From Oceanobacillus sojae (GTDB taxonomy: Bacteria > Bacillota > Bacilli > Bacillales > Amphibacillaceae), in the NCBI RefSeq assembly GCF_900162665.1, contig NZ_LT727813.1, forward strand, positions 464,214 through 528,213: 64,000 bases of DNA. The letters run 5' to 3'. The number at the start of each line of letters is the position of its first letter. The first letter of the stretch is position 1. Position numbers and translations under genes: made by a program. Positions 43,065-50,055 of the stretch are shown here, piece after piece. The notes under the pieces were generated by a model. The model was not told the DNA's origin and made no database searches. It saw nothing but the letters and a program-made list of their open reading frames with translations.

Positions 43065-43197
43065 ACGTACAAGCTCCTTTTTCACGATAGATAGTGATTA
43101 ATATCTTACAGGCTTTTTGTGTAAAATTCTAGTGAATGAGACAAGGTCGGTAAATATTTGCTAAAATAGATAAAAACCTTAGAAATGAGGGAATCGA

Positions 43198-43632
43198 ATG
43201 AAAATCTATATAGATGCAGATGCCTGCCCTGTTAAAGACATTATTATAGAGGAAGCGGGAAAAAAGAGTATCCAGGTTGTCCTGGTAACCAGTATCTCAC
43301 ATTTTTCTTTAAAGGAGTATCCAGATTGGGTGGAAACCATTTATGTTGACACTGGTGCGGATGCCGCTGATTACCGGATTATGAAGCTTGCTGCAAAAGA
43401 AGATATCGTGGTGACCCAAGATTACGGACTGGCTTCTCTCGCGCTTGCAAAAGGCTGTTATGTGCTGCATCACAAAGGGTTCGCCTACACCAATGATAAT
43501 ATTGACCAGCTTCTGCAGTCCCGCTACCTGAGCGCCAAGGAACGGCGGAGCGGAAAGCATTCAAAAGGGCCTAAAGCATTGACAGAGGAAGATCGGCAAA
43601 AGTTTTTGGAGCTTTTCCGCAAATATTTATGA
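43198..43632 (+). CDS. DUF188 (YaiI/YqxD) family protein
   Basis: A 144-residue protein with the YaiI/YqxD opening '[11 protein letters not shown]' (Asp6, Asp8) and '[12 protein letters not shown]'. The acidic residues sit where PIN-like nucleases bind metal, so a nuclease role is possible but unproven. It is a single gene between divergent and convergent neighbours. A large terminator follows. Confidence 0.88.
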   Translation: MKIYIDADACPVKDIIIEEAGKKSIQVVLVTSISHFSLKEYPDWVETIYVDTGADAADYRIMKLAAKEDIVVTQDYGLASLALAKGCYVLHHKGFAYTNDNIDQLLQSRYLSAKERRSGKHSKGPKALTEEDRQKFLELFRKYL

Positions 43633-43642
43633 TGCAAAAATT

Positions 43643-43708
43643 AAAAAAGCACTCTTACCGTTTTCTTAACCTTTATTTATCAGGTTGAAAACGTTAGAGT
43701 GCTTTTTT
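43643..43708. terminator. Bidirectional terminator, long stem
   Basis: Near-complementary arms of about 27-30 bases (outer AAAAAAGCACTCT perfect) with A/T tails both sides, between the convergent YqxD-like and ferredoxin-NADP reductase-like genes. Confidence 0.85.
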
Positions 43709-43713
43709 AAAGG

Positions 43714-44730
43714 TTATTCATCTTCCTCAAAAGCCGCAAAATTTGTGGAGAATAAATGCTTCACAGGGTCTTCCGGATCGGCGATTTTTTTGGCGTGATT
43801 GACTGCAATCGGTCCTTCATTAAATGCTCCGGCGATTAATCCAAGCTTATCCGGATAATGGGCAATATCACCAATTGCAAATACCCCTTCAACAGAGGTC
43901 TGCATACTGGAATCAACCGCAATCATGCCGTCTATCATTTCCAGACCCCATGTCGTAATCGGCTCCAAATTAATTTGGAAGCCATGATTGACTACTACCC
44001 GGTCAATCTGGATTTCTTTCTCATCCGTTTCATCCTCTAAATGTCCCAATATTACCTTTTCAATCTGCCCGTCTGTACCATGCAATGCCTTTAATTCATA
44101 TGGCGTCATTACATTTACACGCGAATTTTTCAGCTTTGTCACACTGCTTTCCAAACCTTTAAACTCATTCCGGCGATGGATAAGCGTTACACTCTTTGCA
44201 ATGTTCTCAAGCTCCAGCGCCCAATCAACAGCACTGTTGCCCCCGCCGGAAATAAGCACATGCTTATCATGATAATCCGCCAGCTTCCGTACCGTATAAT
44301 GCAGACTCTTCTCTTCGTAATAAACTGCTTCCGGATGATCTAATTTCACAGAATGCAATGTTCCAAATCCGGTTGCCAGCATGATTGTTTTAGAATAATG
44401 GATATTTCCGTTACTGCTTACCAGCTCAAAATTCCCATCTGCCATCCGCTGCATATCAACAACCTGTTCTCCCAGAACAACCGCAGGGTCGAAGGTCATT
44501 GCCTGTTCCACCAGCTGTTCGGTTACTTCTTCTCCGGTAGCATGCGCAATACCACCGATATCACGAATTACTTTTTCCGGGTAAAAATAAGGCACCTTCC
44601 CGCCAAGATAAGGAAGATATTCAATGATTTTTGTCTTCATCTCACGCATCCCGCTATAAAAAGCAGCAAATAACCCGGCAGGTCCGCCGCCAATGATCGT
44701 TACGTCATATATTTCTTCGTTCATAATCAC
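43714..44730 (-). CDS. Ferredoxin/flavodoxin-NADP(+) reductase (YumC/YcgT type)
   Basis: A 338-residue flavoprotein of the thioredoxin-reductase fold: FAD loop 'Ile-Gly-Gly-Gly-Pro-Ala-Gly-Leu' (about 13-20), NADPH loop 'Ser-Gly-Gly-Gly-Asn-Ser-Ala-Val-Asp' and the second FAD motif 'Val-Phe-Ala-Ile-Gly-Asp-Ile-Ala'. The redox Cys-x-x-Cys of true thioredoxin reductases is missing, as expected for YumC-type reductases. It is 18 bp downstream of two siderophore permease genes on the same strand, so it may supply electrons for reducing imported iron. The start is GTG 44730 or ATG 44724; spacing favours the GTG. Confidence 0.88.
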   Translation of the reverse strand: MIMNEEIYDVTIIGGGPAGLFAAFYSGMREMKTKIIEYLPYLGGKVPYFYPEKVIRDIGGIAHATGEEVTEQLVEQAMTFDPAVVLGEQVVDMQRMADGNFELVSSNGNIHYSKTIMLATGFGTLHSVKLDHPEAVYYEEKSLHYTVRKLADYHDKHVLISGGGNSAVDWALELENIAKSVTLIHRRNEFKGLESSVTKLKNSRVNVMTPYELKALHGTDGQIEKVILGHLEDETDEKEIQIDRVVVNHGFQINLEPITTWGLEMIDGMIAVDSSMQTSVEGVFAIGDIAHYPDKLGLIAGAFNEGPIAVNHAKKIADPEDPVKHLFSTNFAAFEEDE

Positions 44731-44748
44731 CTGAATCCCTTCCCTTTT

Positions 44749-45771
44749 CTAATTTGTTTTCATCAGCAGATAGACAAAATAAGGTGTACTGACAATCGAT
44801 ACAACAATTCCCACAGGTATCGTTGTCGGTGCTAAAATATTACTTCCAATCATGTCAGCTGCCATTAAAATAAATGCTCCCAGCAGGGCAGAAATCGGAA
44901 TCACATAATGATGCAGCGGTCCGACAAGCTTGCGGACAATATGCGGCACAACCAGTCCTAAAAAGGCAATCGCTCCACCGGCCGCAACAGATGCCCCCGC
45001 TAATGCTACAGCAATTAGAAGCAGGATCCCCCGCTCTCTTTCCACATGTGTTCCAAGACCAGAAGCAACATCGTCCCCTAAATGAAAGACATTTAAATTT
45101 CTTGCTTTATTTATTGCAATTGGAATAAGTATCAGCATCCAGGGCAGTAAAGCAAATACGAAATTCCAGTTCGCACTCCAGATCTCACCTGACAGCCAAA
45201 TCGTTACCTGACGATAGTTTTGCGGATCCATGCGCAGCTGCAAAATTGTCAGAAGTGCACCAAATGCTGCATTTACCCCAATTCCTACTAAAACAAGCCG
45301 AATCGGCGCTACTCCTTTTTTCCAGGCAATAGCATAAATCAATATTGCCGCTGTAAAAGCTCCAATTAAAGCAACAAAAGGAAGCATATAAGTGTTTAGT
45401 GCACTCGCTGCCGGTATTACACCTTGGAAGAAATAGAGAAATAACACAATCGCAAAGCCCGCTCCTGAATTAATTCCCAGTATTCCAGGATCAGCAAGTC
45501 CATTTTGAGTGATACCCTGCATAATTGTTCCCGAGACTGCCAAGCCTGCTCCAATTAATAATGCCAAAATAATTCCCGGCATCCGGAATTTAAATAACAC
45601 CAGCTCCTGTCTATCTGATCCCTGGCCCATCAATGTTTGAACTACTTCCTTTGGCGAGATCGAAATAGCTCCCAGATTTAAACTAAGGAAGGAAAAAACA
45701 ATAATCCCGATAACTAATATGCTGATAATCATCCAAAATCGAAATCTTTTTTGCTTTTCTAATGGATTCAT
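44749..45771 (-). CDS. Iron-siderophore ABC permease (FecCD family)
   Basis: A 340-residue protein with about nine to ten hydrophobic segments. 'Arg-Met-Pro-Gly-Ile-Ile-Leu-Ala-Leu-Leu-Ile-Gly-Ala-Gly-Leu-Ala-Val-Ser-Gly' early and 'Gly-Ala-Ile-Ala-Phe-Leu-Gly-Leu-Val-Val-Pro-His-Ile-Val-Arg' late are the FecCD/BtuC signatures. It pairs with the second permease, whose stop it overlaps (ATGA). Together they form the channel for the binding protein encoded divergently. Confidence 0.92.
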   Translation of the reverse strand: MNPLEKQKRFRFWMIISILVIGIIVFSFLSLNLGAISISPKEVVQTLMGQGSDRQELVLFKFRMPGIILALLIGAGLAVSGTIMQGITQNGLADPGILGINSGAGFAIVLFLYFFQGVIPAASALNTYMLPFVALIGAFTAAILIYAIAWKKGVAPIRLVLVGIGVNAAFGALLTILQLRMDPQNYRQVTIWLSGEIWSANWNFVFALLPWMLILIPIAINKARNLNVFHLGDDVASGLGTHVERERGILLLIAVALAGASVAAGGAIAFLGLVVPHIVRKLVGPLHHYVIPISALLGAFILMAADMIGSNILAPTTIPVGIVVSIVSTPYFVYLLMKTN

Positions 45772-46784
45772 TTTTTGTCACCCCCGCTGCCTCTTGCCAA
45801 ATAGAGGAAGAATGGCACACCGATAATGGAAGTAATAGCTCCTACCGGTGTTTCAAATGGGGCATTAATCATCCGTGCAATCAGATCTGCATTTACAAGT
45901 AATAAAGCCCCCAGCACTGCTGAGGTAGGAATAATCCAGCGGTAGTCTGTCCCAATAATAAAACGTGTAATATGAGGAATAATCAAACCGACAAACCCGA
46001 CTGACCCGGCAACAGAAACTGCTACACCGGTTAATATTAATACAACTATAATCCCGGTAATTTTAATAAGTGTATTGTTCTGCCCAAGTCCCGTCGATAA
46101 ATCGTCTCCCAAACTCAAAACAGTGATAGACTTCGCAATTGATAATGCTAAAATTACCCCTACTGTTCCCGCTAAAAAGAGAACCATTACTGCATTCCAT
46201 CCTGCGCCGTCCAGTCCACCCGCAAGCCAAAATCCGATATCCTTCTCCAGCTGGAAATGCAGCGAAAGAATGGAGGAAACTGACCGCAGTAAAGTCCCTA
46301 TTGCCACCCCGGCCAGCGCCAGCTTAACAGGTGTCAATCCACTGCTTGAAAAAGATCCCACTAAAAATACCAGGGTTACTGCTATACCTGCTCCAAGAAA
46401 AGAAGCAAACATTAAGCCGACACTGGAAACTGCCGGATAAAAGGCCAGAATAATGACAAGCATAAATGCAGCGCCATCTGTCACCCCCATAATAGATGGT
46501 GAGGCAAGCGGATTACGTGTCATTCCCTGCATCACAGCTCCGGACATAGCTAAAAACGCACCAACCAGCACAGCTGCCAGGGCACGCGGAATGCGCAGCT
46601 CCCAGATAACCTGGTGCGCCTGCTCCCCGTCAGTGAAATTGAACACAGCCTGCCAGACAGTATGTAAATCAATCGTTGTTGCACCATAAGAGATAGACAC
46701 ACCAATCGAAAAAACAACAAGACAAATCCCTATGATATTAATTAGTATCTTCGTCAACTGAGAAGAACGTGAAAACAATCTCAT
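45768..46784 (-). CDS. Iron-siderophore ABC permease (FecCD family)
   Basis: A 338-residue permease with the same signatures ('Arg-Ile-Pro-Arg-Ala-Leu-Ala-Ala-Val-Leu-Val-Gly-Ala-Phe-Leu-Ala'; 'Gly-Phe-Val-Gly-Leu-Ile-Ile-Pro-His-Ile-Thr-Arg'). First gene of the minus-strand operon permease-permease-flavoprotein reductase. It is divergent from the binding-protein gene; the Fur-box-like site lies 115-133 bp before its start, so it may be co-regulated. The start is an ATG with GGAG upstream. Confidence 0.92.
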   Translation of the reverse strand: MRLFSRSSQLTKILINIIGICLVVFSIGVSISYGATTIDLHTVWQAVFNFTDGEQAHQVIWELRIPRALAAVLVGAFLAMSGAVMQGMTRNPLASPSIMGVTDGAAFMLVIILAFYPAVSSVGLMFASFLGAGIAVTLVFLVGSFSSSGLTPVKLALAGVAIGTLLRSVSSILSLHFQLEKDIGFWLAGGLDGAGWNAVMVLFLAGTVGVILALSIAKSITVLSLGDDLSTGLGQNNTLIKITGIIVVLILTGVAVSVAGSVGFVGLIIPHITRFIIGTDYRWIIPTSAVLGALLLVNADLIARMINAPFETPVGAITSIIGVPFFLYLARGSGGDKK

Positions 46785-46884
46785 TTCTTGTATACTCCTA
46801 TACTTTCTTCATAAAATATGGTTGTAATATGATTTGATTTTTTTTAGAATTAAATTTAATAAAATCTCGCTTTTAAATAACTTA

Positions 46885-46913
46885 TTGACTTTCTAATTGA
46901 AACTGATTATCAT
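46885..46913 (+). promoter_or_regulatory. Promoter of the iron binding-protein gene
   Basis: TTGACT (46885-46890), 17-base spacer, TATCAT (46908-46913), each one mismatch from the vegetative consensus. The -10 lies inside the Fur-box-like site, which would explain iron repression. Confidence 0.6.
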
Positions 46914-46917
46914 TATC
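46899..46917 (+). promoter_or_regulatory. Fur box
   Basis: The 19-mer GAAACTGATTATCATTATC matches the palindromic Fur consensus (GATAATGATTATCATTATC) at 17 of 19 positions by direct count. It overlaps the promoter of the binding-protein gene and lies between the divergent transport operons. Confidence 0.85.
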
Positions 46918-46954
46918 GTTAGACGTTCATTATAACATAAAAGGAGAAAAAGAG

Positions 46955-47917
46955 ATGAACAAATTTATGCGAAAAAATTATTTATTTATGCTGATACTTA
47001 CTACTCTATTACTTCTTGCTGCTTGCGGCAATAGTAATGATAATGAGTCTGATGATTCAAATACATCTGACAATACAGAGGAAGCATCTGAAATCACGGT
47101 TGATTCAGACATGGGAGAAGTTACTGTCCCGGCAAACCCGGAAAAAATTCTTGCCTCCTATAATGAAGATACACTGATTGCACTAGGTGAAAAACCTGTT
47201 GCAAAATGGGCAATTGGCGAAAGCGTTCAAGACTATCTGGAAGAAGATTTAGCAGATGTAGAAACAATTGAATGGACACTGCCTTTAGAACAAGTACTTA
47301 GTATAGAGCCGGACCTTATTATTTTGGATCATACCTTAGATAACTATGAAGGTTCTTACGAAGACTACTCTGCCATCGCACCAACATATGTATTATCCGA
47401 GGAAGAAGTAAGCGATTGGAAGGTACGCTTACAGAAATTTGGAGAAATCCTTGGAAAAGAAGACGAAGCGGAACAGGCTTTAGCAGATTATGATGAAAAA
47501 GTGGCAGCAGCGAAAGAAGAGCTGAATGAAACATTAGGTGATGAATCTGTTGCAATGATGTGGGTTGTCGGCGGAAAATACTTCCTATTTGAGGAAAACC
47601 GTCACTCTGCAAACATGATTTATAATGAACTTGGAGTGGAAGTTCCCGAGCTTGTCAAGGAGCTTGGACAAGGCGAAGAGGCCTGGAACCCGATTTCTTT
47701 AGAGAAGCTTTCGGAGATAGATGCTGACCATCTGATTATTTTAGGCTACGAGGACGACGAAGGAATTGAAGCATTGAAAAATAGTAATGTATGGAACAAT
47801 ACCGATGTTGTCAAAAACGATCAGGTATACTACATTGAGGATGAGAGTAACTGGACAAACAGCGGCTTAGTTGCTTCTGAACAGACGATTGATATGTTTG
47901 TTGATTTATTTAAATAA
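46955..47917 (+). CDS. Iron-siderophore ABC transporter substrate-binding lipoprotein
   Basis: A 320-residue lipoprotein; lipobox Leu-Ala-Ala-Cys (Cys24), an Asp/Asn/Ser linker, then a class III periplasmic-binding fold with 'Val-Pro-Ala-Asn-Pro-Glu-Lys-Ile-Leu', 'Ile-Glu-Pro-Asp-Leu-Ile-Ile' and 'Ile-Asp-Ala-Asp-His-Leu-Ile-Ile-Leu', as in FhuD/FeuA/YfiY-like proteins. It probably binds ferric hydroxamate or catecholate siderophores; the type cannot be told here. AAGGAG precedes the ATG. Expression is probably Fur-repressed through the site at 46899-46917. Confidence 0.92.
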   Translation: MNKFMRKNYLFMLILTTLLLLAACGNSNDNESDDSNTSDNTEEASEITVDSDMGEVTVPANPEKILASYNEDTLIALGEKPVAKWAIGESVQDYLEEDLADVETIEWTLPLEQVLSIEPDLIILDHTLDNYEGSYEDYSAIAPTYVLSEEEVSDWKVRLQKFGEILGKEDEAEQALADYDEKVAAAKEELNETLGDESVAMMWVVGGKYFLFEENRHSANMIYNELGVEVPELVKELGQGEEAWNPISLEKLSEIDADHLIILGYEDDEGIEALKNSNVWNNTDVVKNDQVYYIEDESNWTNSGLVASEQTIDMFVDLFK

Positions 47918-47938
47918 TTTCTAAAAAAAGTGTATCCC

Positions 47939-47983
47939 AAAAGAACAAAAGCTGACTCCTTCTTTTTCAGCTTTTGTTCTTTT
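47939..47983. terminator. Bidirectional terminator
   Basis: Perfect 17-bp stem (AAAAGAACAAAAGCTGA with its complement) and T7 run, between the binding-protein gene and the convergent lipoprotein gene. Confidence 0.9.
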
Positions 47984-48009
47984 TTTAGGTTTGACTCTGC
48001 GCAATTAAT

Positions 48010-48459
48010 TTAACTTTCATGTTTTACTATAAATTCAATCGGCATATCTTCAGATAATTTATTGGCCAATACTTCTAAGTGGCTTAACTCGCTATAATCT
48101 TCCATCTTCAATTCCCGATTGCTGATTAACGTAGAATACGTACTGAAATCTTTCTCACTTTCTTTAAAATCGCTAAAAGTAATTTCCAGGTTTTCATTTT
48201 CATTTTCAAAATGAAGTACGAGTTCTTCACCATTTAATTCATACGTTCCCTCTGTATCAATCATCGTTACTACATTGTCATCCAAAAATTCTAATGTTAC
48301 AACTCCCGGATATTTATCAGGGTTATCCATATCCTCTTGAAGTACTGGCGTATTAGCAATTTTAAATGTTCTCCCGGATAAATTATTGCTGTCTTCGCTG
48401 CAGGCTGAAATGAATAATATAGATAAAAGTGCTACAAAAACAACCAAGCATTTCTTCAT
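48010..48459 (-). CDS. Small lipoprotein, unknown
   Basis: A 149-residue secreted lipoprotein: signal peptide ending Ile-Ser-Ala-Cys (Cys20), then a beta-rich domain ('Val-Val-Thr-Leu-Glu-Phe-Leu-Asp-Asp', 'Gly-Thr-Tyr-Glu-Leu-Asn-Gly-Glu-Glu-Leu-Val-Leu-His-Phe') like lipocalin-type or DUF-labelled Bacillus lipoproteins that measure polymeric ligands. No specific family is recognised. It separates the binding protein and ATPase of the siderophore system and is on the opposite strand, with GAGAGGGG as ribosome site. Confidence 0.78.
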   Translation of the reverse strand: MKKCLVVFVALLSILFISACSEDSNNLSGRTFKIANTPVLQEDMDNPDKYPGVVTLEFLDDNVVTMIDTEGTYELNGEELVLHFENENENLEITFSDFKESEKDFSTYSTLISNRELKMEDYSELSHLEVLANKLSEDMPIEFIVKHES

Positions 48460-48708
48460 AGGGTAATCCCCTCTCCTTAAATAAATGTAATAATATTACT
48501 ATTAAGTATATTATGAAAACAAACTAATAACAACTAATTTCAAGGATAGTTATGTTTATTAAAAATGGGTAATTCCTGATACTTTTAATAAAGAAATAAT
48601 TACCCGGAAAAAGAAGCTGTGCATTACTTCTATACTGAGAAATTCTAATAAACGGACAAAAATAATAGCGTCTGTTCAAGGATTTCAAATTGTATCTGTC
48701 ACCTAATT

Positions 48709-48727
48709 GAAAATTATTATCATTGAC
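48709..48727 (+). promoter_or_regulatory. Fur box (weaker)
   Basis: The 19-mer GAAAATTATTATCATTGAC agrees with the Fur consensus at 15 of 19 positions by direct count, 71 bp before the start of the siderophore ATPase gene. The rest of the 339-bp intergenic region upstream holds nothing recognisable. Confidence 0.6.
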
Positions 48728-48798
48728 TATTAGTCTCCCAAGCAATAAAATGAAGTAAGAAGCTAATACGCACCTTTTTAGGTCAGGAGGCGTTTTCA

Positions 48799-49644
48799 TT
48801 GAACTCATTAACAGCGAGTAACTTAACACTCGGATTCGGAGACCGGATTATTATAGATGAATTAGACATTTCCATCCCTAAAGGGGAAATCACTGTTTTT
48901 ATCGGCCCAAATGGCTGTGGAAAATCAACTTTATTACGTTCTTTGGCACGTTTATTAAAGCCAAAGCAGGGATCTGTTATATTAAACGGACAAAATATTG
49001 CTAAAATGCGGACCCGGGAAGTAGCACAAAACATGGCTATCCTCCCTCAGGCGCCAACCAGCCCGGAAGGATTGACAGTATATGAGCTTGTTAAGCAGGG
49101 CAGACACCCCTACCGCAAAGTCATGAAGCAATGGTCCAAAGAAGATGAAGAAGCTGTACAAAAAGCATTAGAGGATACAAATATGGCAGATTTGAAAGAT
49201 CAGTCTGTCGATTCCCTCTCAGGCGGACAGCGCCAGCGGGCATGGATTGCATTAACATTAGCGCAGGATACAGACATAATCTTATTAGATGAGCCCACTA
49301 CTTATCTTGATTTAACGCATCAAATCGATGTGCTTGACCTTCTTTTTGAATTAAACGAAAAAGATGGCCGTACGATTGTGATGGTACTGCACGACTTAAA
49401 CCTGGCAAGCCGCTACGCGCATCATATTATTGCAATTAAAGATAAAAAAGTATATGCACAAGGCAAGCCGGAGGATACGATTTCAGCTGACCTTGTGTCT
49501 GCAGTATTCCGGATGCGGTGTAATATCGCATGTGATCCGATATTCGGGACTCCAATGTGTATTCCTCATGGACGGGGAAATTGTTTAATCAAAGATGCGG
49601 TGCAAGAAAATTCCATGCTTCAGACAACACCAAAAGCTTTATAG
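48799..49644 (+). CDS. Iron-siderophore ABC transporter ATPase (FecE/FhuC type)
   Basis: A 281-residue ATPase: Walker A 'Gly-Pro-Asn-Gly-Cys-Gly-Lys-Ser-Thr' (about 35-43), 'Leu-Pro-Gln' Q-loop, signature 'Leu-Ser-Gly-Gly-Gln-Arg-Gln-Arg-Ala-Trp', Walker B 'Leu-Leu-Asp-Glu-Pro-Thr-Thr-Tyr-Leu-Asp' and switch 'Leu-His-Asp'. The 'Arg-Gln-Arg-Ala-Trp-Ile-Ala' wording is typical of siderophore and cobalamin ATPases. The start is a TTG with GGAGG eight bases upstream. It is a separate transcription unit with its own Fur-box-like site and probably serves the permeases and binding protein encoded nearby. Confidence 0.92.
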   Translation: MNSLTASNLTLGFGDRIIIDELDISIPKGEITVFIGPNGCGKSTLLRSLARLLKPKQGSVILNGQNIAKMRTREVAQNMAILPQAPTSPEGLTVYELVKQGRHPYRKVMKQWSKEDEEAVQKALEDTNMADLKDQSVDSLSGGQRQRAWIALTLAQDTDIILLDEPTTYLDLTHQIDVLDLLFELNEKDGRTIVMVLHDLNLASRYAHHIIAIKDKKVYAQGKPEDTISADLVSAVFRMRCNIACDPIFGTPMCIPHGRGNCLIKDAVQENSMLQTTPKAL

Positions 49645-49649
49645 TATAT

Positions 49650-49706
49650 ACCCGGACGATGATTCCATATTCTTTTATCAGAATAGGAGCTTGTCCGGTT
49701 TTTTTC
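49650..49706 (+). terminator. Intrinsic terminator after the siderophore ATPase gene
   Basis: Stem with GC base CCGGAC/GTCCGG and an inner ATTC/GAAT pairing, then T7. It separates the ATPase gene from the ABC-F leader promoter. Confidence 0.7.
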
Positions 49707-49711
49707 TTTTG

Positions 49712-49740
49712 GTGACAAATACCTCTTTTTCCGCTATACT
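49712..49740 (+). promoter_or_regulatory. Promoter of the ABC-F leader
   Basis: GTGACA (49712-49717), 17-base spacer, TATACT (49735-49740), each one mismatch from consensus. Transcription should start near 49747 and give a leader of about 310 nt before the ABC-F start codon. Confidence 0.65.
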
Positions 49741-49777
49741 GTAATCAACAAATATCGAAAGGGTGAACAAAGGGAAC

Positions 49778-49789
49778 ATGAAGTACTAA
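49778..49789 (+). CDS. Leader mini-ORF Met-Lys-Tyr
   Basis: ATG-AAG-TAC-TAA, with AAAGGGTGA (49758-49766) and AAAGGG (49769-49774) upstream as possible ribosome sites. An in-frame GTG at 49763 would extend it to eight residues. The Tyr and stop codons overlap arm A (49786-49796) of the leader RNA, so a ribosome held at the stop would mask that arm. Existence as a translated ORF is inference from position. Confidence 0.5.
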   Translation: MKY

Positions 49790-50002
49790 TCCTGTTTTTT
49801 TAAAGAATGAATTCAAATAAGAGTGTGATAACAGCAGATCTATCGGCCTTATCCTGCTGTGTTATTTTTCATGCTTTTATGGAATGATTTCAGAACAGGA
49901 TTAGCCTTTATCCTTTGTGGTACCCATATGGAATGAGCAGACGTATGCTCACTCTCTTTTTTGGCGACCCCTGTTCTGATCTAAATGCAGAACAGGGGTT
50001 TT
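49786..50002 (+). promoter_or_regulatory. Ribosome-mediated transcription attenuator of the ABC-F gene
   Basis: Four arms can pair in exclusive ways. A (49786-49796, CTAATCCTGTT) pairs with B (49894-49904) over 11 bp. B (as 49891-49899, CAGAACAGG) also pairs with C (49970-49978) over 9 bp. C (49967-49978) pairs with D (49988-49999) over 12 bp to give a terminator with a T4 tail. With A:B formed, C:D can terminate; if A is masked, B can capture C and allow read-through. A separate hairpin (about 49824-49862) lies between A and B, and another short T-tailed hairpin at 49932-49962. Confidence 0.75.
49967..50002 (+). terminator. Attenuator terminator (arms C:D)
   Basis: Perfect 12-bp stem ACCCCTGTTCTG with CAGAACAGGGGT, 9-base loop, T4 tail, 53 bp before the ABC-F start. 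Confidence 0.85.
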
Positions 50003-50055
50003 ATCATTTATAGAATCTCCCTGTTCGAATTCTTAACAGATACGGAGATGATTTT

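Noticed and set aside
48524-49034. Minus-strand frames across the second Fur box and the start of the siderophore ATPase gene
   Set aside because: No start signal, overlap with the well-supported ATPase gene, and no recognisable domain.
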